A DNA stretch of 64,000 nucleotides from Pseudonocardia ammonioxydans (GTDB lineage: Bacteria > Actinomycetota > Actinomycetes > Mycobacteriales > Pseudonocardiaceae), in contig NZ_FOUY01000033.1 in NCBI RefSeq assembly GCF_900115005.1, forward strand, positions 1 to 64,000, in the 5' to 3' direction. Below the pieces are notes generated by a model. The model was not told the origin of the DNA, did not search any database, and saw only the letters and a program-made list of their open reading frames with translations. Below, piece by piece: positions 35,050-43,638 of the stretch. How positions within the stretch are numbered: the first letter of the stretch is position 1; every line of letters starts with the position of its first letter. A program made the translations under genes and the position numbers.

Positions 35050-36870
35050 CTACTGGACCGCGCGTTCGAACGAGATCTCGCCGACCTCGCTCTGGTTGCC
35101 CGATCCGAGGGTGGTGATCCAGAGCAGGACGTTCCCGGTCGGCCGGGCCCCGTCGAGCGGGACGACCGTCTCGCCGCCCTCCAGGGTGACCGTGGTGATC
35201 GGACGGGTCTGCTCCAGCGAGGCGTCCTCGGACGGGGCCGAGCGGACCTCCACCACCGTGCCCGGGGTGGCCGACTCGATCGTCAGCTTGGTCACCGGCT
35301 GCGGCGAGTCGAACGAGGCCATGATCCCGATGCCCGGCTTGAGCGCCGGGAACGGCTGGAAGTACTGGCTGGTGGCCCAGGTCGTGGCCGGGTCGCCGTC
35401 CACGACCCGGTCGACGGTGTCGGGGTTGTCGCCGTTGCCCGTCGGGTCGAAGACCTGCGCCGACACCTGCTGGACCGGGGCGGCCGCGACGCCGGTCCCC
35501 GGTGCGGGCGGCGCCTGCGTCTGGGCGGGGACCGTGGCCGCCGGGGGCAGCACCACCGGCGGCTCCCCCGAGCCGCCGAACAGCGTCCCCACCTGGACAC
35601 CGAGGTAGCCGAGCACGACCAGCACGCCGACCCCCAGCACGGCCAGGCCCATCCGCAGGTTGCGGCGGCGCTGCGGGTCGTTGCGGGAGTCGGGCAGGTG
35701 GTCGGAGTCCTGCCAGACGTCGTCCGGGTCCGAGGGGGCGCCGTCCTGCACCGGTGGGAACAGGGCCTGGTCGGCGTCCTCGGCGACCACGTCGACGAGC
35801 ATCCGGTGCAGCGCCGCGGCGGTGTGCACGCGGCCCCAGCCCTCGCCGCCCTGCCCGAGGGCGCCCATGCACAGCGTGTCCAGCTCCAGCGGCACCCCGG
35901 GGCGCAGCTGGGACGGCGAGCGCAACCGGCCCGCGGGGGTCCGGTCGGCGGCGACCAGCCCGGCACGGGCGGCGTCGGCGACGGACAGCGGCCAGCGGCG
36001 GGTCAGCAGGCAGTAGAGCAGCCCCCCGAGCCCGCGGACGTCGTCGGCGGCGGACACCGACGGCCGCGGCAGCAGGAAGGCCAGCATCGCGCGACCGTCC
36101 GGCGTGATCCGGACCCGCTGCGGGTGGTCACAGCCGAGCACCAGCCCGTGCTGGTGCGCCTCGGTCGCGGCCGCGGCCAGGCTCTCCACGGCATGGGCCG
36201 CGCGCTGTGCCCGGACCGGCCCCTCGGCGACGGTCTCGGCGAGCGAGCGGCCGGGCACCCATTCGGCGACGGCCGCACCCAGCACGTCGGCGGGCACACC
36301 GTGCGTACCCGGGGACAGCACGTCGAGCAGCCGGGCGCTGCCGGTGTGCTCGAAGCAGCCGGACCGGAGCGCACGGACGATCATCTCGCCGGCCCGGGCG
36401 GTGCCCTCGGGGTCGTCGGAACGGTCGTCGGCGGGGAGCCGGCGGAGCAGGGTGACACCGACCGGGCGGCGCAGCACCGTGTCCTCCGCGCGCCAGAACT
36501 CGGCACCCGCACCGGGGTCGGAACCGATCCGCTGGCGCAGCACGTAGCGGTCGGTGAGCTGGGATCCCGCGGCGGTGCCGAGCACGTCCCGGCCGGTGGT
36601 GATCCGTTCGGTGGGGCGGCTCTGGGCGGGGACCGCGGCGGTGGGCTGTTCCTCGGCCGGCCGGTGCGGCTCGGGGTGCTCGGGCGACGGTGCGGCGTCG
36701 GTCGCCGCTGCCGGGGTCGAGGAGGTCGGCGGGCCTGCGGGGTCGAGCGACGGGTGGCGCCCGGTGGCCTCCGGCCGGGGCTCGGGGTGGACGTCGGTCC
36801 GGGCAGCGCGCTCGTCGGTCTGCCCGCTCAACGGCCTCGCCCTCCCCCTGGCGTCTGGTGTCACGTCCAC
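35050..36870 (-). CDS. MurJ-associated pseudokinase with extracellular discoidin-like domain
   Basis: A 606-residue protein. A disordered Pro/Ala-rich N-terminus (1-100) leads into a protein kinase fold starting YVLRQRIGSDPGAGAEFWR. The ATP lysine is absent (VGVTLLRR) and no HRD or DFG motif is seen, so it is a pseudokinase. A transmembrane helix MGLAVLGVGVLVVLGYLGV near 425 leads to an extracellular carbohydrate-binding-like domain with VVDGDPATTWATSQYF. This matches the C-terminal half of mycobacterial MviN/MurJ (Rv3910), whose pseudokinase binds FhaA, but the flippase half is missing. A TAGGCT box lies three bases before the GTG at 36870 and nine before a GTG at 36864; the latter may be the leaderless start. 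Confidence 0.85.
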   Translation of the reverse strand: MDVTPDARGRARPLSGQTDERAARTDVHPEPRPEATGRHPSLDPAGPPTSSTPAAATDAAPSPEHPEPHRPAEEQPTAAVPAQSRPTERITTGRDVLGTAAGSQLTDRYVLRQRIGSDPGAGAEFWRAEDTVLRRPVGVTLLRRLPADDRSDDPEGTARAGEMIVRALRSGCFEHTGSARLLDVLSPGTHGVPADVLGAAVAEWVPGRSLAETVAEGPVRAQRAAHAVESLAAAATEAHQHGLVLGCDHPQRVRITPDGRAMLAFLLPRPSVSAADDVRGLGGLLYCLLTRRWPLSVADAARAGLVAADRTPAGRLRSPSQLRPGVPLELDTLCMGALGQGGEGWGRVHTAAALHRMLVDVVAEDADQALFPPVQDGAPSDPDDVWQDSDHLPDSRNDPQRRRNLRMGLAVLGVGVLVVLGYLGVQVGTLFGGSGEPPVVLPPAATVPAQTQAPPAPGTGVAAAPVQQVSAQVFDPTGNGDNPDTVDRVVDGDPATTWATSQYFQPFPALKPGIGIMASFDSPQPVTKLTIESATPGTVVEVRSAPSEDASLEQTRPITTVTLEGGETVVPLDGARPTGNVLLWITTLGSGNQSEVGEISFERAVQ

Positions 36871-37058
36871 ACCAGCCTACGTCACTCGGTCGGATCGGGA
36901 CGAGCCGCGAACCCGGCTCGACCCTTCCCGAACTGTCATCGACGGCAGGTCCCGGTTGGTTTGCCTGTTCGGTGTTGTATTCGGTGGACGGCTGTAAATT
37001 TGCGACGAGCGGTCCGATTGTGTCGCCTGTCGGTGAGAAGGGCGTGCTGTAGCGGGGG

Positions 37059-39338
37059 TCAGCCCGGGCCCGGCGCCCCCGACGAACGGGCCGGGCGGGT
37101 GGCCCGGCCACCGTCCGGCTCGGACGGTGGCGGCCCCCCGGGACCGCCCGGACCGCCGGAACCGCCGCCGGGACCGCCGGGACCACCGGGCGGTGGGCCG
37201 CTGCCGCCCGCCGAGCGGATCCGGCGCACCACCCGGCGCACGACGAGCACGACGAGGACCGCGCCGGCGACGGCGGTCAGCCACACGGTGACCGTCCCGT
37301 AGACCGTCGACCGGACCCGCAGCCGGGTGTCCGGGCCGAGCTGCGCACCGTCCGGGGTGCGCAGTCCGGCGTCGACGCTGAACTGGCCGGAACGGGTGAC
37401 CTGGGCGCTCACCCGCACCTGGACCCGGCCCAGCGGCGGCACCGCCTGGACCGGGATCGGAGCGACCCGCAACCCGGTGGTGCTGGACAGCACGACCCGG
37501 ACGTTCATCGTCACCGGCAGGCCGTTGGCGACGGTGACCAGCAACGGTGCGTCACTGGTCCCCAGCGAGTACGGGCTCGGCGGCTCCACCACCCGCACCG
37601 ACCCGCGGATCTGCTCGATCCGGTCGGCGACGATCCCGGCCTCCCGCTCGGCGCGCCCCGGATCGCCGCGCCACCACGACGAGGCCGCCCGCAGCGTCCC
37701 GCGGACGAGCGGGTCGAACACCTCGGCGGGATCGGCCCCGACCCCGGTCCGGCCCTCGGCGGCGCCGCGCAGGCCCTCGATCGACCGGACCTGGTCGGCG
37801 ATCGTCGCCACCACCGGGCCCGGGATCTCCGCGGACCCGGCCTGCGGTGGGTAGAACAGTCGTGCGCTTTCGGTACCGGCGTCGGGACCCGCGGCGAGGC
37901 CGGGCAACCCGGCCGGGGCGATCCGTCCCTCCTCGATCAGTGCGGTGAGTGCGGAGAGGGCACCGGTCGCGGCCGCGCCGCCCGCGTCCCACCGGTGGCC
38001 GGGCGCGACGACCAGCGGGTCGGTCCCGTCGTCGGCCAGCGCCCGGAAGGCGAGCGTCCCGGCGAGGTCCTGCCCGAGCTGGTCGCCGTCCGCGGCCTCG
38101 GTCAGCAGCGGGTCGGCGAGCACGGCGTGGTCGGGGTCGGCACGCGGCTCGCCACCGGGGGCGGGGTCGTCGCCGGTACCGAGCCGGACCACCCCGGAGT
38201 CACCCGGGGCGCTGACGCCGTCGGCGGAGAGCACGAAGCGGGTGTCGCCGCCGAGGGCGGCCAGGGTCGGCTCGTCGAGCACGCCGTCGGCGGGCCAGAC
38301 CACGTCGTCGAGCACGGTGGTGCCGAGCTCGGCGGCGAGCGCCTCGCGGCCCTGCTCGAGGGTCGTGCGGGCCAGCTCGGCCTCGCCGCCGCGCACCAGC
38401 GCGACCAGGTCGGCGTCGGACGGCGGCAGCGCCACGACGCAGGTGTCGCGGGCGGCGGCCTGCAGCGCGGCCAGCCACTGCCCCGCCGCCTCCGCGCCCC
38501 GCCCGGGCACGGTCGCCCCGTCGGGCCCGCCGACGACCTCGTAACCGCCGCGCATCGCCGACGCCGTCGCGACGAGCTCGGGATCGACGGCCAGGCACAG
38601 CGACGCGCGGGTCGGGGACCCGGCCGGGGCCGCGGTGGACAGCGCCTCGACCAGGCCACGGAGGCGCCCGCCCGCGGCGAACGACGCGGCGAGCCCGTCG
38701 TCGGTCAGGACCGGGGTCTGCCCGGGTACCGGCGGGATCCGCCGGGGCGCGTCGCTGATCGGGTAGAGCATCGTCGTCGGGGCGGGGACGTCCGGCTCGG
38801 CGGCCGGGCTGCCGGGCAGCGAGGAGACCGGCAGCACGGTGCGGAGCGCGGCCAGCCGGGACGGGGTGCCGTCGACGGTCCCGTTGAGATTCACCAGCAT
38901 CGGGTACGTGCCCGGGCCGGGGAGGGCGAGCGAGCCGTCCGGCGCGCCGGTCAGCGGGACCGCGTACCGGAACGGCACCGAGTCCCCGGGGGCGAGCGGG
39001 CCGAGCGCGGCGAACGGCGGCACGGCGTCGTCGGTGTCCAGCTCCCCGGACAGCGCACTGCGCAGCGCGGGCTCACCGCCGACGGCCTGCCCGCGCTGGA
39101 CCCGCAGCGACAGGTCGTCGACCGGGTCCGGTCCGGTGTTGGTGATCGTGCCGGTGACGACGAGCTCGGGCGGGCCCGCGGCGGTGACCACGCGTGGGGA
39201 CATCGCGGACAGGTCCATGCGGACCGGGGCCGGGAGCGGTTCCTGGGCGGTGGCCGCGGGTGCCGGGACCAGCCCCGGGGTGAGCGTGCCCACCAGGGCG
39301 ACGAGCACGATCGCGACCAGGGCCGCGACCCGGCTCAC
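37059..39338 (-). CDS. DUF6049 secreted, membrane-anchored protein
   Basis: A 759-residue protein of the family encoded between the Nudix gene and murJ in actinobacteria (Rv3909 type). A signal peptide spans 1-31 (VAALVAIVLVALVGTLTPGL). A large extracellular region follows, with Ig-like folds near each end (ELVVTGTITNTGPDPVDDL; LPVTMNVRVVLSSTTGLR). A C-terminal transmembrane helix VWLTAVAGAVLVVLVV and a short Arg- and Gly/Pro-rich cytoplasmic tail end it. Function unknown; envelope role inferred from position. The GTG at 39338 overlaps the Nudix stop (GTGA). Confidence 0.85.
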   Translation of the reverse strand: MSRVAALVAIVLVALVGTLTPGLVPAPAATAQEPLPAPVRMDLSAMSPRVVTAAGPPELVVTGTITNTGPDPVDDLSLRVQRGQAVGGEPALRSALSGELDTDDAVPPFAALGPLAPGDSVPFRYAVPLTGAPDGSLALPGPGTYPMLVNLNGTVDGTPSRLAALRTVLPVSSLPGSPAAEPDVPAPTTMLYPISDAPRRIPPVPGQTPVLTDDGLAASFAAGGRLRGLVEALSTAAPAGSPTRASLCLAVDPELVATASAMRGGYEVVGGPDGATVPGRGAEAAGQWLAALQAAARDTCVVALPPSDADLVALVRGGEAELARTTLEQGREALAAELGTTVLDDVVWPADGVLDEPTLAALGGDTRFVLSADGVSAPGDSGVVRLGTGDDPAPGGEPRADPDHAVLADPLLTEAADGDQLGQDLAGTLAFRALADDGTDPLVVAPGHRWDAGGAAATGALSALTALIEEGRIAPAGLPGLAAGPDAGTESARLFYPPQAGSAEIPGPVVATIADQVRSIEGLRGAAEGRTGVGADPAEVFDPLVRGTLRAASSWWRGDPGRAEREAGIVADRIEQIRGSVRVVEPPSPYSLGTSDAPLLVTVANGLPVTMNVRVVLSSTTGLRVAPIPVQAVPPLGRVQVRVSAQVTRSGQFSVDAGLRTPDGAQLGPDTRLRVRSTVYGTVTVWLTAVAGAVLVVLVVRRVVRRIRSAGGSGPPPGGPGGPGGGSGGPGGPGGPPPSEPDGGRATRPARSSGAPGPG

Positions 39339-39850
39339 GCCGTCTCCTCCAGGAGGTTGGCCGCGTGCCGGATCAGCCGGCGCTCGTCGGCGTAGGCGAG
39401 CCTGCCCTCCAGCTCGTCGAGCGGTACCCAGGCCACCTCGGAGACCTCGACGTCGGCGTCGGAGAGCTCACCGCCGAGCGCACGCATGAGGTAGTGGTGC
39501 ACGGTCTTGTGCACCCGACGGTCCTCGGCGACGAACCAGAAGTCGATGGTGCCCAGGGGTGCCAGCACCTCTCCGATGATGCCGGTCTCCTCCTCGACCT
39601 CGCGCACGGCCGCCTGTTCGGCGGTCTCCCCCGCCTCGATGTGGCCCTTCGGCAGCGACCACAGCAGCCGTCCCCGCCGGTCGAGCCGGCCGATCAGCGC
39701 GGCCGCCCCGGTGTCCGGGTGGACGACGAGTCCCCCGGCGGACGTCTCGTCCACCGTGCGCAGCCGGCGGCGCCGGTCCGAAGATCGCCCTGCGCGCCCT
39801 CCGTGCCCCGCGCCTCGACCGGCGGCAGAGCGGCCGCGGGAGGTGGACAT
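39335..39850 (-). CDS. Nudix hydrolase (MutT4-like)
   Basis: A 171-residue Nudix hydrolase. The Nudix box is GHIEAGETAEQAAVREVEEE followed by TGI, with all catalytic glutamates. The basic N-terminal 30 residues look disordered. It is the positional match of mycobacterial Rv3908 (mutT4), next to pcnA and DUF6049. The substrate is a nucleoside diphosphate derivative, not identifiable here. Translationally coupled to the DUF6049 gene. Confidence 0.9.
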   Translation of the reverse strand: MSTSRGRSAAGRGAGHGGRAGRSSDRRRRLRTVDETSAGGLVVHPDTGAAALIGRLDRRGRLLWSLPKGHIEAGETAEQAAVREVEEETGIIGEVLAPLGTIDFWFVAEDRRVHKTVHHYLMRALGGELSDADVEVSEVAWVPLDELEGRLAYADERRLIRHAANLLEETA

Positions 39851-39994
39851 GTGGCGATGGTAACGAGGAGTCGGCGAGTCGGGCGGCCGACGAGCCGTCG
39901 CCGACCGGTTCGTGACCCGGCGTCCGGGGTGTGATCAGGTCCTCGTCACCGGTTCCGGACCGGTGTACCCCGGGCCCCGCCCGGGCGCGTTGCC

Positions 39995-40000
39995 TACACT
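39995..40000 (+). promoter_or_regulatory. -10 box of pcnA, leaderless start
   Basis: TACACT ends eight bases before the GTG at 40009, so transcription would begin at or next to the start codon. Confidence 0.6.
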
Positions 40001-40008
40001 GGCCGGTC

Positions 40009-41520
40009 GTGTCCTCGCCGTCCGTGACCTCTCGTACGTCCCCGCGCCCGTCCGTACCGGCCGCAGCCGGACCGGACCCGGACGAGCTGCAGCGCTCCCA
40101 GGAGAACGCCGTGGTGCAGATGCTCGACGTACCGGCCGTCGCCGACGAGCTGGCCGCCCGCTTCGCCGAGCGCGGGTACCGGCTCTACCTGGTGGGCGGC
40201 AGCGTGCGCGACGCGCTGCTGCGCGGCACCGGGGCCCCCGGGCGCGATCCGGGCGATCTCGACTTCACCACCGATGCCCGTCCCGAGACGATCCTGGAGA
40301 TCGGGCGCGGGTGGGCCGACGCGGTCTGGGACACCGGTATCGCGTTCGGCACGGTCGGGCTGCGCCGGCGGGACCATATCCTCGAGGTGACGACGTTCCG
40401 CGCCGACACCTACGACGGCGCCTCCCGCAATCCGGAGGTCCGCTTCGGTGACACGGTGGAGGGCGACCTGGTCCGCCGGGACTTCACCGTGAACGCGATG
40501 GCGGTGGAGCTCACCGGGGCCGAGCGCCGCTTCGTGGACCCGCACGGCGGGCTCGCCGCCCTGGCCCAGGGTGTGCTCGACACCCCGGACCTGCCGGAGC
40601 GCTCGTTCGCCGACGACCCGCTGCGGATGCTGCGGGCGGCGCGGTTCGTCTCCCAGCTCGGGTTCACCCCGGCCGAGCGGGTCACCACGGCGATGACCGG
40701 GATGGCGGGCGAGCTGGCCCGGATCACCGCGGAACGGGTGCAGGCCGAGTTCTCCAAGCTGATCCTGGGTGCGCACCCCCGCCGCGGCATCGAGCTGCTC
40801 TGCGACACCGGGCTGGCCCGCCACGTCGTGCCCGAGGTCCCGGCCATGCAGCTGGAGACCGACGAGCACATGCAGCACAAGGACGTCTACACGCACTCGC
40901 TGGTCGTCATGGAGCAGGCGATCGACCGCGAGACCGACGGGCCGGACCTGACCCTGCGGCTCGCGGCACTGCTGCACGACATCGGCAAGCCCGCGACCCG
41001 CCGCAAGGAGCCGGACGGCCGGGTCTCGTTCCACCACCACGAGGTGGTGGGCGCGAAGATGACCCGCAAGCGGATGCGCGCGCTGAAGTACCCGAAGGCG
41101 CTGGTCGACGACGTGTCCCAGCTGGTCTTCCTGCACCTGCGCTTCCACGGCTACGGCAAGGGTGAGTGGACCGACTCCGCGGTACGCCGCTACGTGACCG
41201 ATGCCGGGCCGCTGCTGGACCGGCTGCACGACCTGGTCCGGTCGGACTGCACCACCCGCAACCGCCGCCGGGCCGCGGCCCTGCAGCGCAACTACGACGG
41301 GCTCGAGGAGCGCATCGGGGCCCTGCGCGAGCAGGAGGAGCTCGACGCGATCCGGCCCGACCTCGACGGGAACCAGATCATGGAGCTGCTCGGCATCGCT
41401 CCCGGGCCGGCCGTCGGGAAGGCCTACAAGCACCTGCTCGCGCTGCGGATGGAGCAGGGCCCGCTGGGGCCGGAGCGGGCCGAGGCGGAGCTGCGCGCCT
41501 GGGCGGCCGAGAACCTCTGA
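40009..41520 (+). CDS. pcnA: CCA tRNA nucleotidyltransferase
   Basis: A 503-residue class II nucleotidyltransferase that adds or repairs the tRNA 3' CCA. Motifs: LVGGSVRDALLRG, GDLDFTTDARPE (catalytic carboxylates), RRDFTVNAMAVEL and DDPLRMLRAARFVSQLGF. A C-terminal HD domain contains LRLAALLHDIGKPATRR. Start GTG 40009 is set by the TACACT box eight bases upstream. At least tRNA-Ile in this window lacks an encoded CCA and needs this enzyme. It diverges from the Nudix gene. Confidence 0.95.
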   Translation: MSSPSVTSRTSPRPSVPAAAGPDPDELQRSQENAVVQMLDVPAVADELAARFAERGYRLYLVGGSVRDALLRGTGAPGRDPGDLDFTTDARPETILEIGRGWADAVWDTGIAFGTVGLRRRDHILEVTTFRADTYDGASRNPEVRFGDTVEGDLVRRDFTVNAMAVELTGAERRFVDPHGGLAALAQGVLDTPDLPERSFADDPLRMLRAARFVSQLGFTPAERVTTAMTGMAGELARITAERVQAEFSKLILGAHPRRGIELLCDTGLARHVVPEVPAMQLETDEHMQHKDVYTHSLVVMEQAIDRETDGPDLTLRLAALLHDIGKPATRRKEPDGRVSFHHHEVVGAKMTRKRMRALKYPKALVDDVSQLVFLHLRFHGYGKGEWTDSAVRRYVTDAGPLLDRLHDLVRSDCTTRNRRRAAALQRNYDGLEERIGALREQEELDAIRPDLDGNQIMELLGIAPGPAVGKAYKHLLALRMEQGPLGPERAEAELRAWAAENL

Positions 41521-41525
41521 ACCGG

Positions 41526-41572
41526 ACGTCCGTCCTGTACGAGCGTGTAAGACGTACGTACAGGACGGACGT
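41526..41572. terminator. Bidirectional hairpin terminator between pcnA and MFS gene
   Basis: A perfect 16-base inverted repeat, ACGTCCGTCCTGTACG (41526-41541) and its complement (41557-41572), with a 15-base loop, lies five bases past pcnA and between convergent genes. Confidence 0.8.
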
Positions 41573-41614
41573 GTAGCGGGTCGGACAGACGTACATGCCG
41601 GGGCCGACCGGCGG

Positions 41615-42979
41615 TCAGACCGCCGGTTCGGACGTCCGTCCAGCACGTCCGTTCAGATACCCGACGTGCGCGAGCAGCCCGGCCGCGTAGAGGCCCGCCG
41701 CCACGCCCAGCAGCCCCGGTGACCGTCCGTCCACCGGACCGGCGACGGCGGCCAGGCTGACCGCGGCCACGTAACAGATGCTGAAGACGGCGTCGAACAG
41801 CGCGAAGACCCGGCCGCGCACGGCGTCACCGGCCCCGGCCTGCACACCCGCGTCGGCGCACAGCTTCACGACCTGCCCGAACACCCCCAGCGCGAACGCG
41901 CTCACCAGCACGGTGGGCAGCGACAGCCGGATGGCGACGGCGGCCTGGGCCAGCACGGCACCGGTCAGCGCGATCCGCACCGCACCGACCGACCCGGTGA
42001 GCCGGACCAGCGGCGGGGTCACGAGCGCGGCGACGGCGAGGCCCGCCGCGGTCAGCCCGGCGACCACGCCCACCCCGAGCAGTCCGCCGGCGCCGGGCAC
42101 GTTCTCCGGCGTGAACACGTGCCGGAACAGCATGAGCAGCAGCAGCGTGTTGATCCCGAACGCGAGCCGGTGAGCGACCAGGCCCAGGAACGGGGCACAG
42201 ACGGCCGGGGTCGTGGCGGTGGCCCGGGCGCCCGCGGCGAGCCCGCCGAGCACGTCGCGCAGCACCGAGGGGGTCGGGCCGTCGGCCGGGGCGGGCCCGG
42301 TGCCCGGGCCCAGTGCCCCGCGGGCGAACCCGGTGGCCAGCAGCGCGGCGAGCAGCGACCCCACGGCCGCGACCAGGACCGTCGCCGCCGAGCCGGCGTC
42401 GCCGTCCCCGAACACCGCGCGCAGCGCCACGGCGCACCCGGCACCGGCCGCGGACACCCCCGCCCCGACCGTCACCGACAGGGTGTTGGCGGGGACCAGC
42501 CGGGCGGTGTCCGGCACCACGTGCGGCAGCGCGGCCGACAACCCGGTCAGCACGAACCGGTTCACCCCGGTCACCGCCAGCGCCAGCACGTACAGCGGGG
42601 CACCGGCCCAGCCGGCGGCGATCGCCGCGGCGACCGTGACGACCAGGCACGCACGCAGCACGCTCGCCCCGGCGAGTACCCGGCGCCGGTCCCAGCGGTC
42701 GAGCAGCGACCCGGCGAACGGACCGAGCAGCGAGTACGGCAGCAGCAGCACCGCCAGCCCGGAGGCGACCACGAGCGGGTCGGCCTCGCGTTCCGGGTTG
42801 AACAGCACGGCACCGCCGAGCGCGGCCTGGAACAACCCGTCCGCCCACTGGGCCGACAGCCGCACCCCGAACAGCCGGGCGAACGCCCCGCGGCGCAGCA
42901 GCGCGAGGGCGGCGCCCAGGCCCGCGCTCTCCCCGGACCGTGCCGGGACGACGGCCGGGCCGGTCGGGGTACTGCGCAC
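41615..42979 (-). CDS. Major facilitator superfamily transporter
   Basis: A 454-residue protein with about 12 hydrophobic segments and the MFS loop LDRWDRRRVLAGA after the second, in a cytoplasmic position. A 50-residue GAG/PADG-rich loop separates the halves. Such proteins usually export small molecules; no substrate can be assigned. GTG 42979 is chosen since TAGGCT lies eight bases upstream; the frame continues open over yqgE but without support. Divergent from yqgE. The last ten codons run through sequence resembling the pcnA terminator repeat. Confidence 0.85.
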   Translation of the reverse strand: MRSTPTGPAVVPARSGESAGLGAALALLRRGAFARLFGVRLSAQWADGLFQAALGGAVLFNPEREADPLVVASGLAVLLLPYSLLGPFAGSLLDRWDRRRVLAGASVLRACLVVTVAAAIAAGWAGAPLYVLALAVTGVNRFVLTGLSAALPHVVPDTARLVPANTLSVTVGAGVSAAGAGCAVALRAVFGDGDAGSAATVLVAAVGSLLAALLATGFARGALGPGTGPAPADGPTPSVLRDVLGGLAAGARATATTPAVCAPFLGLVAHRLAFGINTLLLLMLFRHVFTPENVPGAGGLLGVGVVAGLTAAGLAVAALVTPPLVRLTGSVGAVRIALTGAVLAQAAVAIRLSLPTVLVSAFALGVFGQVVKLCADAGVQAGAGDAVRGRVFALFDAVFSICYVAAVSLAAVAGPVDGRSPGLLGVAAGLYAAGLLAHVGYLNGRAGRTSEPAV

Positions 42980-43023
42980 GGGTGCCGAGCCTACGTCGCC
43001 GAGGCGGGTGCGAACATGGAGCC

Positions 43024-43620
43024 GTGCGGGAACACCGCGCCGCGCGAGGCGCCGCCATCCCCCCGGTCGTTCCGGGGAGCCTGCTCGTAGCCGCACCCGC
43101 TCTGGGGGACCCGAACTTCTCCCGGACGGTCGTCTACATGATCGAACATCGGCCGCACGGCAGCCTCGGCGTCGTGTTGAACCGGCCGGGCCCGGCGGCC
43201 GTCCGGGACGTCCTGCCGCGCTGGGCCGGGCTGACCAGCGACCCCGGGACGATGTTCGTCGGAGGTCCGGTCGAGGCCCGGACCGCGTTGTGCCTGGCCA
43301 CGCTGCGCACCGGCGAGTCGGGCCGCGGGCTGGCCGGGCTGATGCCGGTCCGTCCACCGGTCCAGCTCGTCGACCTCGACTCCGATCCCGCACCGCTGGC
43401 CCCGCGCCTGCGCGGGCTGCGGATCTTCGCCGGGTACTCCGGGTGGGATGCCGGCCAGCTCGACGGGGAGATCGCCCGCGGGGACTGGTTCGTGGTCCCC
43501 GGACTGCCGGACGACCTGCTGACGGTCGCGCACGAGCGGCTGTGGGAGCGCGTGCTGCGCCGGCAGGGCATCCCGCTCGCCCTGCTCGCGACGTTCCCGC
43601 TCGACCCCGCGCACAACTGA
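43024..43620 (+). CDS. YqgE/AlgH family protein
   Basis: A 198-residue DUF179 protein with VPGSLLVAAPALGDPNFSRT, VVYMIEHRPHGSLGVVLNRP, MFVGGPVEARTALCL and FAGYSGWDAGQLDGEIARGD, the family blocks in order. Function is not settled. GTG 43024 gives a normal N-terminus; no ribosome-binding site is visible, so a leaderless message is possible. Only 44 bases separate it from the divergent MFS start. Confidence 0.92.
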   Translation: MREHRAARGAAIPPVVPGSLLVAAPALGDPNFSRTVVYMIEHRPHGSLGVVLNRPGPAAVRDVLPRWAGLTSDPGTMFVGGPVEARTALCLATLRTGESGRGLAGLMPVRPPVQLVDLDSDPAPLAPRLRGLRIFAGYSGWDAGQLDGEIARGDWFVVPGLPDDLLTVAHERLWERVLRRQGIPLALLATFPLDPAHN

Positions 43621-43638
43621 GCGCACTACGCTCCGGGC

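Noticed and set aside
34421..36870. Active serine/threonine kinase next to sigM
   Set aside because: The ATP-binding lysine and the HRD and DFG motifs are absent, so it is listed as a pseudokinase.
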